NCBI GenBank assembly: GCA_964491535.1
Contig: CAZBGR010000021.1
Coordinates: 1 to 14,085 of the forward strand
Length of the DNA stretch: 14,085 bases
Source: CAZBGR01 sp964491535
Lineage (GTDB): Bacteria > Bacillota_I > Bacilli_A > RF39 > UBA660
Direction: 5' to 3'
The notes under the pieces were generated by a model. The model saw nothing but the letters and a program-made list of their open reading frames with translations, ran no database searches and was not told where the DNA came from. Positions 1-6,713 of the stretch are shown piece after piece (the first letter of the stretch is position 1; the number at the start of each line of letters is the position of its first letter). Both the position numbers and the translations under genes were made by a program.

Positions 1-72
1 CTGAAATCTGACATCCTCCATAGTGAGGGAACAGGAACTTTAACAAATCCCTATATAGTTGAGTTACCTTAA
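1..72 (+). CDS. C-terminal end of an unidentified protein (5' part outside window)
   Basis: The first reading frame is open from the window edge to a TAA at 70-72 and gives 23 residues ending in GTGTLTNPYIVELP. The G-x-G-T-x-x-x-P-Y-x-V pattern at an extreme C-terminus resembles endings I associate with secreted or pilin-like surface proteins of Gram-positive bacteria, but the fragment is too short for a family call. The 70 bases before the final AA contain 27 G or C, clearly richer than the AT-rich genes that follow, and leucine is written CTG and CTC where neighbours mostly use TTA. This hints at a different codon history. No terminator hairpin with a T-run follows it. That it is coding at all is an inference from the open frame and the plausible ending. 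Confidence 0.5.
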   Translation: MKSDILHSEGTGTLTNPYIVELP

Positions 73-106
73 TTATTAACAATAGCTGAAATATATATTG
101 TAAAGA

Positions 107-120
107 AATTAGCGCTAATT
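107..120. promoter_or_regulatory. Perfect 14-bp palindrome upstream of serS
   Basis: AATTAGCGCTAATT is a perfect inverted repeat in the 105-base gap between the upstream fragment and serS. It lacks a T-run and a loop, so it does not look like a terminator. Its symmetry is that of a dimeric repressor site. No matching regulator is visible in the window, so the role is speculative. Confidence 0.3.
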
Positions 121-177
121 AAATATTAATTTAAAATAAGCTAATAAAACATTTATATAATAGAAGGGACTGATAAA

Positions 178-1464
178 ATGTTGGATATAAATTTAATCAG
201 AAATAATAGTCAATTAGTTAAAGATAATCTTAAAAAGAAATTTCAAGATTATAAATTGAGGCTGGTTGATAAAATTATTGATTTAGATGAAGATAATCGA
301 AAAACAAAAATAAAGGCTGATAAACTTAGGCAAAGAAGAAATGAATTAAGTGATAAGATTGGTTTATTTATTAAAGAAGATAAAAAGGATCAAGTTATTA
401 GTTTAAAAGAAGAAGTAATAAAAATTAATAAGGAATTAGTTTTACTTGAAAATAAGGAAACAAAATTGAATTTAGAAATTAAAGAATTAATGTATCAAAT
501 CCCTAATATTATTGATGAAACAGTACCTATTGGGAAAGATGATAAAGATAATGTTGAAATAGTTACTTTTGGTGAAAAGAAGGTACCTTCTTTTGAAATT
601 CCTTATCATATTGATATTATGGAAAAATTAAAGGGTATTGATTTAGAAAGTGCTCGTCAAATAAGTGGTCATGGCTTTTACTTTTTAACAGGTAATTTAG
701 CCCGCCTTCATTCAGCCATTTTAAGTTATGCTAGAGATTTTATGATTAATAAAGGGTTTACTTATTGTATTCCTCCCTTTATGATTAGAGGTGAAGTAGT
801 TATTGGAGTAATGAGTTTTGAGGAAATGGATAATATGATGTATAAAATAGAAGGGGAAGATTTATATCTAATTGGGACTAGTGAACATTCAATGATTGGG
901 AGATTTATTAATACTATTTTAAAAGAAGAGGATTTACCTATTTGTATGACTAGTTATTCTCCTTGCTTTCGTAAAGAAAAGGGTGCTCATGGGATAGAGG
1001 AACGTGGTATTTATCGGGTTCATCAATTTGAGAAACAAGAAATGATTGTTATTTGCAAACCAGAAGAGGCGATGGATTGGTATCATAAGATGTGGAATTA
1101 TACAGTTGAATTATTTAGGAATTTAGATGTTCCGGTTAGAGTAATTGAATGTTGTAGTGGTGATTTAGCGGATTTAAAGGTTAAAAGTTGTGATGTTGAA
1201 GCTTGGACACCACGACAAAAGAAATATTTTGGAGAACTTGGCAGTTGTTCTAATTTAGGTGATGCTCAAGCTAGAAGGTTAGGCATTAGAGTAAATGGTT
1301 CTAAAGGGAAATATTATGCTTATACATTAAATAATACAGTAGTTGCACCACCAAGAATGTTAATTGCTTTTTTAGAAAATAATTTAAATGAAGATGGAAG
1401 TATTAATATTCCTAAGGTATTAAGACCTTACTTAGGAGGTTTAGCTAAGATAAGTAGCAATTAA
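178..1464 (+). CDS. serS: Seryl-tRNA synthetase, variant motif 3
   Basis: Class II aminoacyl-tRNA synthetase that charges tRNA-Ser with serine in the cytoplasm. The start MLDINLIRNN is the usual SerRS N-terminus, and residues 25-110 form the long charged two-helix coiled-coil arm that grips the tRNA variable arm. In the catalytic core I see the TSE serine-site motif at 234-236, motif 2 with FRKEKGAHG at 264-272, the VHQFEKQE stretch at 281-288, and GSCSNLGDAQARR at 355-367. Motif 3 is atypical: TLNNTVVAPPRMLIAFLEN (383-401) where most bacterial enzymes have an LNGSGLAVGR-type sequence; the motif 3 arginine (R393) is kept. Length 428 is normal. Ribosome binding site AGAAGGGA lies just upstream. 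There is no room for a T-box leader. Two terminators follow, so it is probably transcribed alone or as the last gene of a unit. Confidence 0.95.
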   Translation: MLDINLIRNNSQLVKDNLKKKFQDYKLRLVDKIIDLDEDNRKTKIKADKLRQRRNELSDKIGLFIKEDKKDQVISLKEEVIKINKELVLLENKETKLNLEIKELMYQIPNIIDETVPIGKDDKDNVEIVTFGEKKVPSFEIPYHIDIMEKLKGIDLESARQISGHGFYFLTGNLARLHSAILSYARDFMINKGFTYCIPPFMIRGEVVIGVMSFEEMDNMMYKIEGEDLYLIGTSEHSMIGRFINTILKEEDLPICMTSYSPCFRKEKGAHGIEERGIYRVHQFEKQEMIVICKPEEAMDWYHKMWNYTVELFRNLDVPVRVIECCSGDLADLKVKSCDVEAWTPRQKKYFGELGSCSNLGDAQARRLGIRVNGSKGKYYAYTLNNTVVAPPRMLIAFLENNLNEDGSINIPKVLRPYLGGLAKISSN

Positions 1465-1474
1465 ATAGATGATA

Positions 1475-1505
1475 ATCCTTATTTAATTAAATAAGGATAA
1501 TTTTT
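1475..1505 (+). terminator. Rho-independent terminator after serS
   Basis: Positions 1475-1498 form a perfect 24-bp inverted repeat (arm ATCCTTATTTAA), 10 bases after the serS stop, followed by TTTTT at 1501-1505. Confidence 0.8.
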
Positions 1506-1520
1506 ATTATTAAGATTTAT

Positions 1521-1552
1521 AAAAAATTACTAAATAACTTAGTAATTTTTTT
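1521..1552 (+). terminator. Second tandem terminator between serS and hsp20
   Basis: Arms AAAAAATTACTAA (1521-1533) and TTAGTAATTTTTT (1539-1551) surround a 5-base loop and end in a run of seven T. Because both A- and T-runs flank the stem, it could act on both strands. It insulates hsp20 from serS read-through together with the first hairpin. Confidence 0.7.
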
Positions 1553-1579
1553 ATCACTATTTTTGGGTAAATGTATAAG
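1551..1579 (+). promoter_or_regulatory. Candidate sigma-A promoter for hsp20
   Basis: TTATCA (1551-1556), 17 bases, then TATAAG (1574-1579). The -10 matches 5 of 6 consensus bases and the -35 matches 4 of 6. A promoter is expected here because two terminators precede the gene. No CIRCE-type TTAGCACTC/GAGTGCTAA repeat is present. Confidence 0.4.
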
Positions 1580-1599
1580 ATAAATAAGGAGGGAAGAAT

Positions 1600-1995
1600 A
1601 TGAATCAAGGTTATGGTGAGATGCTTTTTGGGGATGTTATCAATGATTTTTTTGAAATGCCAGTATATAGATTATATGGATTGTTAAAAACAGATGTTTA
1701 TCAAAAAGATGATAATTATGTATTAGAAATGGATGTTGCGGGTTTTGAAAAAAAGGATATTAAGATTGATTTTAACAATGGTAATTTAACAGTAATTGCT
1801 AAAAAGGATAGTATTATTGATAATCAAGATTATCTTCGTAGAGAACGTTTTTATGGTGAAGTAAAAAGAAGTTATTATGTTGGAGATATTGATCAATCAC
1901 TAATTCAAGCTAATGTTGAAAATGGTCTCCTTAAATTAGTTTTTCCAAAAAGTAAATCGGAAGAAGAGACTAAAACAAAAATTGATATTAGATAA
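1600..1995 (+). CDS. Small heat shock protein, Hsp20/alpha-crystallin family
   Basis: ATP-independent holdase chaperone expected to assemble into oligomers and bind unfolding proteins in the cytoplasm. The alpha-crystallin domain spans about residues 30-117: it begins TDVYQKDDNYVLEMDVAGF, continues with KKDIKIDFNNGNLTVIAKK, and ends with the family signature NVENGLLKLVFPK (105-117), matching the A-x-x-x-N-G-V-L consensus. The C-terminal tail ends in IDIR, and I128-D129-I130 is the I-x-I motif that docks between subunits. The N-terminal arm is short (about 30 residues). Length 131 is at the small end for the family. The start has a strong AAGGAGGG site at 1586-1593. It is flanked by terminators on both sides, so it is monocistronic. 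Confidence 0.93.
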   Translation: MNQGYGEMLFGDVINDFFEMPVYRLYGLLKTDVYQKDDNYVLEMDVAGFEKKDIKIDFNNGNLTVIAKKDSIIDNQDYLRRERFYGEVKRSYYVGDIDQSLIQANVENGLLKLVFPKSKSEEETKTKIDIR

Positions 1996-2018
1996 ACGGT
2001 TAATAATAGCCGTTTTTT
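1994..2018 (+). terminator. Terminator after hsp20
   Basis: AAACGGTTA pairs with TAGCCGTTT across an AATA loop (one G-T pair), overlapping the hsp20 stop codon and running into six T at 2013-2018. Confidence 0.85.
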
Positions 2019-2027
2019 AATTTTTAG

Positions 2028-2056
2028 TTGTTTTCAAAAACTAAATAAGCTATAAT
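2028..2056 (+). promoter_or_regulatory. Sigma-A promoter of the yceD-rpmF-rnjB operon
   Basis: TTGTTT (2028-2033), exactly 17 bases, then a perfect TATAAT (2051-2056). Transcription should begin near 2063, leaving a leader of about 60 bases before yceD. The position right after the hsp20 terminator supports it. Confidence 0.65.
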
Positions 2057-2122
2057 GCTAATAGGGAAAGGGATATTTAATTTTATAATATAAGATTAAT
2101 ATCACTTAGAAAAGGGGACAAA

Positions 2123-2494
2123 ATGATTTTTGATTTAACTAAATTAATTAATAATTATATTGAAGAAATTAAAATTAATGAACAAATAAGTTTAAATAAG
2201 GAATATTTAATTAATACTAAGATTAAAGAAATAGATGTTATTGTAGTAGAAGGATCAATTGTTTATACAACTACTAATCGATATAGTTTAAATGTTATTG
2301 CTAAAGGGAGCATGGTCTTAGAAACAAATGAAAAAAGAGATAATATTTATTCTTTTAATATTCAAATAAATGAAATTTTAAGTAAAAATGAGCTTGATGA
2401 AGAACAATATATTAAAATAACTAATAATACTATTGATATTATTCCTATTATATGGCAAAATATTATCATGGAAATTCCAATTGATAATTTATAG
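2123..2494 (+). CDS. yceD: YceD/DUF177-family protein (linked to ribosomal protein L32 gene)
   Basis: Member of the DUF177/YceD family, which in many bacteria is encoded directly upstream of rpmF and has been linked to 23S rRNA or ribosome maturation. The assignment rests mainly on that position (27-base gap to rpmF) and on general form: a short acidic protein with a mid-section VEGSIVYTTTNRYSLNVIAKGSM-like beta stretch (the usual place where the family writes G-x-v-x-x-x-x-R-y-x-L) and a C-terminal NTIDIIPIIWQNIIMEIP segment close to the family's D-l-x-P-x-x-w-e-x-i-x-l-x-x-P ending. It is shorter (123 residues) than the 160-170 I expect and has no cysteines at all, so the CxxC pair seen in many homologues is absent. 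Ribosome binding site AAAGGGG ends 6 bases before the ATG. Function in this organism is inferred. Confidence 0.75.
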   Translation: MIFDLTKLINNYIEEIKINEQISLNKEYLINTKIKEIDVIVVEGSIVYTTTNRYSLNVIAKGSMVLETNEKRDNIYSFNIQINEILSKNELDEEQYIKITNNTIDIIPIIWQNIIMEIPIDNL

Positions 2495-2521
2495 GAATAA
2501 AAAAAGAAAGGAGTATTAATT

Positions 2522-2725
2522 ATGGCTGTTCCTAAAAGAAGAGTTAGTAAAACTAGAAAAAGAATGCGTCGTACTCATTATAAAATAACTGCTAATCAAA
2601 TGGTGATATGTCCTAATTGTAAAGCAAAAATTAGACCACATCGAATATGTCCTAAATGTGGATTTTATAAAGGTAAAGAAGTAATTGACAATCTTAAGAA
2701 GGAAAATACGAAAGGGGAAAAATGA
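2522..2725 (+). CDS. rpmF: 50S ribosomal protein L32, zinc-binding form
   Basis: Small basic large-subunit ribosomal protein. The N-terminus MAVPKRRVSKTRKRMRRTHY is textbook L32, and four cysteines C30-x-x-C33 and C43-x-x-C46 form the zinc ribbon, so this is the C+ zinc-dependent paralogue type. Length is 67 residues, with a C-terminal extension rich in Lys and Glu after the ribbon. Strong AAAGGAG site at 2507-2513. It sits 27 bases after yceD, the classical arrangement, and its TGA stop overlaps the ATG of rnjB (ATGA), which implies translational coupling to the RNase J gene. Whether a zinc-independent L32 paralogue exists elsewhere cannot be seen. Confidence 0.97.
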   Translation: MAVPKRRVSKTRKRMRRTHYKITANQMVICPNCKAKIRPHRICPKCGFYKGKEVIDNLKKENTKGEK

Positions 2726-4368
2726 GTAAAATAAAAGTCTTTGCCTTAGGTGGTTTAAATGAAGATGGCAAAAACATGTATGTGGTTGAAGTTTCTGAAT
2801 CTATTTTTGTTTTTGATGCCGGATTAAAATATGCCGATGATCGTTTATTTGGAATTGATTGTATTATTCCAGATTTTCGTTATTTAAAGAAAAATAAAGA
2901 TCGCTTGATAGGGATTTTTTTAACTCATGGGCATGATGAAAATATTGGAGCTTTACCAGAGATTATTAAACAAATACCTAATGTTTCAATATACGGGACT
3001 AAGTTTACTATGGAAGTTGTTAAAAAAATGTTAGAGGAGGATAATCTTAAAAGTAATAATTTAAAAATTATTTTACCTCATCGTAAGCTTAATTTCAATC
3101 ATAATAGTATTTTCCCAATTAGTTTAACTCATTCTATTCCTGATAGCGTTGGTTATGTCTTATATACCGAAGATGGAGCTCTTTTTTATACTGGTAATTT
3201 TGTTTTTGATCCAACTATGAAAGGTCCTTATAAGACTGATATTGGTAAATTAGCTTATATTGGTAAACAAGGAGTTCTTTGTTTGTTAGCTGAATCTTTA
3301 TATGCTGAAAAATTAGGGTTTACTTCACCTTATCATCGAGTATCTAAAGTGATTAAAGAAACTTTAGATAAGAAAGAGGATCGTCTTATTTTTAATGTGG
3401 TTTCGGCTAATATGTATCGTATTCAGGAATTATTTAAAGAAGTTATGAAAACCAATCGTAAAGTAGTTATTATGGGTAAAAGATTACAAAGTATGATTAA
3501 TAATTTAATTAATATGAAATATTTATCATTTGCTAAAAGTAAAATAGGAGATTTATCTAATCTTGATGATAAAAATATTATTATTTTAATCGCTAGTGAA
3601 AATGAAAAACCGTTTACTAATTTAAAAAGAATTGTAAATGGTTATGATAAGTTTATTAAAATAAAAAAGCGTGATACCGTTGTCTTTTTAGAACCTGTTC
3701 AAGATGGGATGGAACGTTTATTTGTTGATTTATCTAATGCTATTGCTAGATTAGGTGGTGATGTGGTAACCCTATCTTCTAAAGATTATTTACTACATCA
3801 TGCTTCAAGTGAAGATTTAATGTTAATGATAGATTTGATTAAACCTAAATATTATTTTCCGGTTATTGGGCAATATCGTTATCAAGTAGCGAATGCTAAA
3901 TTAGCTTCTTCAATGGGTTTTAAAGACGAACATATCTTATTAAAGCAAAATGGAGATATTGTTTGTTTTGAAAAGGGGAACTTAAAAGAAACATCGTCTC
4001 ATTTAGAAGTAGAAGATATTATGATTGATGGTACTTCAATTGGTGATATTGGAGAATTAGTATTAAGAGATCGAGAAATGTTAAGTGATAATGGAATTGT
4101 GATTGTTAGTGTAACTCTTGATAAACAAACTAAAGCTGTTTTAGCGGGTCCTGAAATATTAACCAGAGGTTTTGTTTACGTTAAAGATAGTGTTTCTTTA
4201 ATTAAAGAAATAGCTAATATGTCTTTAGATGTTATTAAAAAGCATATTAATAATAATTATATAGAATATAATCGCATTAAAAATGCAATTAGAGAAGAAG
4301 TAGGAAACTATTTATTTAAGGAAACAGAATGTAATCCGATGATTATAACGGTTATTTTAGAAGTTTAG
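2722..4368 (+). CDS. rnjB: RNase J2-like metallo-beta-lactamase/beta-CASP protein with degraded active site
   Basis: Architecture is that of ribonuclease J: metallo-beta-lactamase core (about 1-200 and 355-430), inserted beta-CASP domain (about 205-350), and C-terminal domain (about 440-548) with ILIDG-like and AGPEILTRGFVYVKDS segments. Length 548 is normal. The metal site is not intact: the HxHxDH motif reads H69-G-H71-D-E73-N74, the GDFKFD aspartate is N159, the DST region reads AESLYAE (190-196), the HVSGH region reads HHASSED (359-365), and the PVHGEYR histidine is I382 in PVIGQYR. H69, H71 and H137 (HSIPDS) remain. The HGHDEN form is what I recall for Bacillus RNase J2, which has little activity and works as a partner of RNase J1; this protein is more degraded still. 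A structural or regulatory subunit of an RNA decay complex is the likeliest role. Start ATG overlaps the rpmF stop; AAAGGGG site at 2711-2717. Confidence 0.88.
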   Translation: MSKIKVFALGGLNEDGKNMYVVEVSESIFVFDAGLKYADDRLFGIDCIIPDFRYLKKNKDRLIGIFLTHGHDENIGALPEIIKQIPNVSIYGTKFTMEVVKKMLEEDNLKSNNLKIILPHRKLNFNHNSIFPISLTHSIPDSVGYVLYTEDGALFYTGNFVFDPTMKGPYKTDIGKLAYIGKQGVLCLLAESLYAEKLGFTSPYHRVSKVIKETLDKKEDRLIFNVVSANMYRIQELFKEVMKTNRKVVIMGKRLQSMINNLINMKYLSFAKSKIGDLSNLDDKNIIILIASENEKPFTNLKRIVNGYDKFIKIKKRDTVVFLEPVQDGMERLFVDLSNAIARLGGDVVTLSSKDYLLHHASSEDLMLMIDLIKPKYYFPVIGQYRYQVANAKLASSMGFKDEHILLKQNGDIVCFEKGNLKETSSHLEVEDIMIDGTSIGDIGELVLRDREMLSDNGIVIVSVTLDKQTKAVLAGPEILTRGFVYVKDSVSLIKEIANMSLDVIKKHINNNYIEYNRIKNAIREEVGNYLFKETECNPMIITVILEV

Positions 4369-4385
4369 TATTTAAAATAAATGTT

Positions 4386-4421
4386 AAAGAGCTAGTTTAA
4401 TCTTATTAACTAGCTTTTTTT
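4386..4421 (+). terminator. Shared terminator between the converging rnjB and ger operons
   Basis: AGCTAGTT (4390-4397) pairs with AACTAGCT (4408-4415), extended by A-T pairs, with seven T at 4415-4421 on the plus strand. The right arm lies inside the last codons of the minus-strand gerB. The A-rich left flank could give a weaker U-tract for the minus strand, so it may work in both directions. Confidence 0.8.
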
Positions 4422-5515
4422 AATTTATTCTTAATAAAAATAGTTATGGTAATTAATAATAATATAACTAATAAAACTAATGAAATATAAAAGGGGAAAA
4501 TATTTTTCATAAATTGAAGGGAAATGGTACAATTTAAAAAAACATATTTTGATAAAATAATCATAAAACCACCAATTAATATAACGATTATTTTTTTTCT
4601 TAGTTTATTTTTCACTTTAAAGGTGTTTTCTATATATTTAGATATAAAATAAATAGCTAAAGTAATAAAAGTAAATTGATTAAAGAACCAATGAGCAGAA
4701 GTGAAATTTTCAATATTATCAATCGCCCCACCAATACTTATTTTTTTGTGGGTATAATATTCAGGGAAGCGAAATAAGGAAGTTAATTCAATGCCAATTA
4801 TACTAACGCAAATGATAAAGACGGTAAACATAATAAAAGCCCCTCCTAAAACGCCCCCAATTATAAATTTAGGATAATGGTGGTTATTAATTACATTGTT
4901 TTTAGGAATAATTAATAAAACTATTATTGGGGTTAAAAGATAACCTAAAAAATATAAACATCCTTTACTAATTCCTAATACCTCTGAAATAAAATAAGGT
5001 TTAAGACGTGTAAAATCAGATAAGGGTAGTAATGAAGAAATGATAATAAAAATTAAAAAGGTAGAAATAAAGAATAGGACCTCTCCCGTTCGACTAATAG
5101 TTTCAATACCTTTAATAACGGCATAAACAGCTGGGATAATGATTAAAGTAGCTAAAAATAAATGAGGAGTTCTTGTTAAATATTGGGTAATTACATAAAA
5201 GGTAACACTCCAAGTTATAATAAGTCCTAATAAAGTTACATAGGCAGTTAAAATAAAATTAATAATATTTCCTAACACTTTACCAAAAAGTAAGATGTTT
5301 TTTTCTAAAATGTTTTTATCTGGATTATAATTAGCTATATAAATAATAATAAAAACGGGAAATAATAATAAAACAAAAGAAAAGATAGCTACTAACCAAG
5401 CATCTTGTTTGGCTAATTCAAAAACAATAGTAGTTCCAAGACCAACAAAGAAAGAACAACTTATTAAAGCACTTAAGACACCTATCTGAAAACCGCTAAT
5501 TTTATTATTACTCAT
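4406..5515 (-). CDS. gerB: Germinant receptor B subunit, GerAB/GerKB-type amino acid permease-like protein
   Basis: Integral inner-membrane B subunit of a GerA-type spore germinant receptor, of the APC transporter superfamily; in characterised receptors this subunit binds or senses the nutrient germinant. The 369 residues (normal about 365) are almost all hydrophobic and give roughly ten membrane segments, for example 11-31, 39-59, 82-104, 117-133, 145-165, 190-204, 217-240, 273-290, 307-325 and 337-361. It begins KISGFQIGVLSALISCSFF, the place where the family has K-I-S-x-x-Q. It ends in a short basic tail. Its ATG is 4 bases after the gerC stop, with the ribosome binding site AAAGGAAGG encoded inside the last gerC codons, so the two are translationally linked. 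Family call relies on topology, length and operon partners more than on long motifs. Confidence 0.9.
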   Translation of the reverse strand: MSNNKISGFQIGVLSALISCSFFVGLGTTIVFELAKQDAWLVAIFSFVLLLFPVFIIIYIANYNPDKNILEKNILLFGKVLGNIINFILTAYVTLLGLIITWSVTFYVITQYLTRTPHLFLATLIIIPAVYAVIKGIETISRTGEVLFFISTFLIFIIISSLLPLSDFTRLKPYFISEVLGISKGCLYFLGYLLTPIIVLLIIPKNNVINNHHYPKFIIGGVLGGAFIMFTVFIICVSIIGIELTSLFRFPEYYTHKKISIGGAIDNIENFTSAHWFFNQFTFITLAIYFISKYIENTFKVKNKLRKKIIVILIGGFMIILSKYVFLNCTISLQFMKNIFPFYISLVLLVILLLITITIFIKNKLKKAS

Positions 5516-5519
5516 TTAA

Positions 5520-6713
5520 TTACCTTCCTTTCGAATGATCAATAACAGCTCCTTTATGCTTAATTTTAAAAGAAACATCTATTTTATAATTCATCTTAGC
5601 AAAGATATTATTCCAATCATCTCGGTGCTTTAACCAATTTTGATAATCATTTCGATATAAATATTCTCCCCAACCTAAAGCATCGCTTTTTAAATCCTTT
5701 TGTAATTTGATAATAGCTTGATTAATAATGCTATGAATTTCTTGACAAACAATCTTTTCCATTCTTTTAACTACCTTAGGATCAATAATCTTACTTTTAC
5801 AATTAAATTCAGCTAAAGCGCCTTCAGCTTCAATCTTTACATTAGCGAAAGGTTTACCATTTTTCATAGTAACTGTCGTTTTAGTTTTATTGCCTTCTAT
5901 TTTTACCGCTCCATAATTTTTTTTATCACAAGCAAATTCTATAACTGTATTTTCAATTAAATCACGGGCAAAATTAAAACCTATACTTTCTTCATCATCA
6001 AGAAAACCAATTAATTTATCCTTGTTAAAAACAGCTAAATCGCTAAGTTTTAGAAATGATTCAGGATAAGTTTGATCTAAATCTTTAGTTTTTTGACCTT
6101 TTTTAACTTCCCCTATAATTTCAATACTAGGCATTGTATTTTCTTTTCCTTCAACATATAAGCCTTCTAATACTTTATCAAAGGTTTGTTTACTTAGAGC
6201 TCCTCTAAATTTATTCATATAATTTAAAGTAGAAAGAATATTTAAGCCCGGAATAGCTTCAATAGGGGTTAAGATTTTTAAAACATCAAAAGCTTTAGCA
6301 TCTTTAGCAATGATGATAGGGAATATTTTTCTAGTTTCGCGATTACGAAGTAAGGAATCTATAAAATCATTGATGCCATGACGGGCTAATTTTTCACTAA
6401 TAATAACAATATCAATATGAGAAATAAGTAATTCTTTAGGAGATTTAAAAGTAATTTTATTTAAAGCTTCTTGAATTGTTTTAGCTTTAGTTTTATAAGT
6501 TATAATAGGTGATTCCCCTTCTACTTTTGTGGCACTTCCACTACTAGGTTCTTTTTGAGGTAGTTGGATTTGAACACTAACTACATAATGTTTATCTTCT
6601 AAATCAATTCCAATAGCATCAACGACAGCAATATCATTTAATTCTCGATAATTCCAGCAACCAGTTGCTATCAAGATAATAATGGAGATAATTATTATTT
6701 TTATTTTAAACAT
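5520..6713 (-). CDS. gerC: Germinant receptor C subunit, Ger(x)C lipoprotein
   Basis: Lipoprotein subunit of the germinant receptor, anchored on the outer face of the spore inner membrane. Residues 1-18 are a lipoprotein signal with lipobox ATGC and lipidation Cys19, followed by the family hallmark CWNYRELNDIAVVDAIGID (19-37; usual form C-W-D-x-R-E-I-N-D). Other matches are the long GKPFANVKIEAEGALAEF stretch (286-303) and the C-terminal amphipathic helix region with ALGWGEYLYRNDYQNW (345-360), corresponding to the family's D-x-x-G-f-G-x-x-x-x-r ending, then the beta strand YKIDVSFKIKHKG. Length 397 is typical. Start overlaps the end of gerA by 8 bases; ribosome binding site AAGAGGG precedes the ATG. 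Gene order A-C-B matches gerK-type operons rather than the A-B-C order of gerA. Confidence 0.95.
   Translation of the reverse strand: MFKIKIIIISIIILIATGCWNYRELNDIAVVDAIGIDLEDKHYVVSVQIQLPQKEPSSGSATKVEGESPIITYKTKAKTIQEALNKITFKSPKELLISHIDIVIISEKLARHGINDFIDSLLRNRETRKIFPIIIAKDAKAFDVLKILTPIEAIPGLNILSTLNYMNKFRGALSKQTFDKVLEGLYVEGKENTMPSIEIIGEVKKGQKTKDLDQTYPESFLKLSDLAVFNKDKLIGFLDDEESIGFNFARDLIENTVIEFACDKKNYGAVKIEGNKTKTTVTMKNGKPFANVKIEAEGALAEFNCKSKIIDPKVVKRMEKIVCQEIHSIINQAIIKLQKDLKSDALGWGEYLYRNDYQNWLKHRDDWNNIFAKMNYKIDVSFKIKHKGAVIDHSKGR

Noticed and set aside
131..161. TATAAT at 156-161 as the serS promoter
   Set aside because: Perfect -10 sequence, but transcription would start near 167-168, inside the AAGGG ribosome binding site, and no credible -35 lies 16-18 bases upstream. 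In such AT-rich DNA the match is likely by chance.
73..177. T-box leader upstream of serS
   Set aside because: Only 105 bases are available, with no AGGGTGGNACCGCG-type box and no antiterminator/terminator pair.
1553..1599. CIRCE or similar heat-shock operator before hsp20
   Set aside because: No TTAGCACTC/GAGTGCTAA inverted repeat is present.
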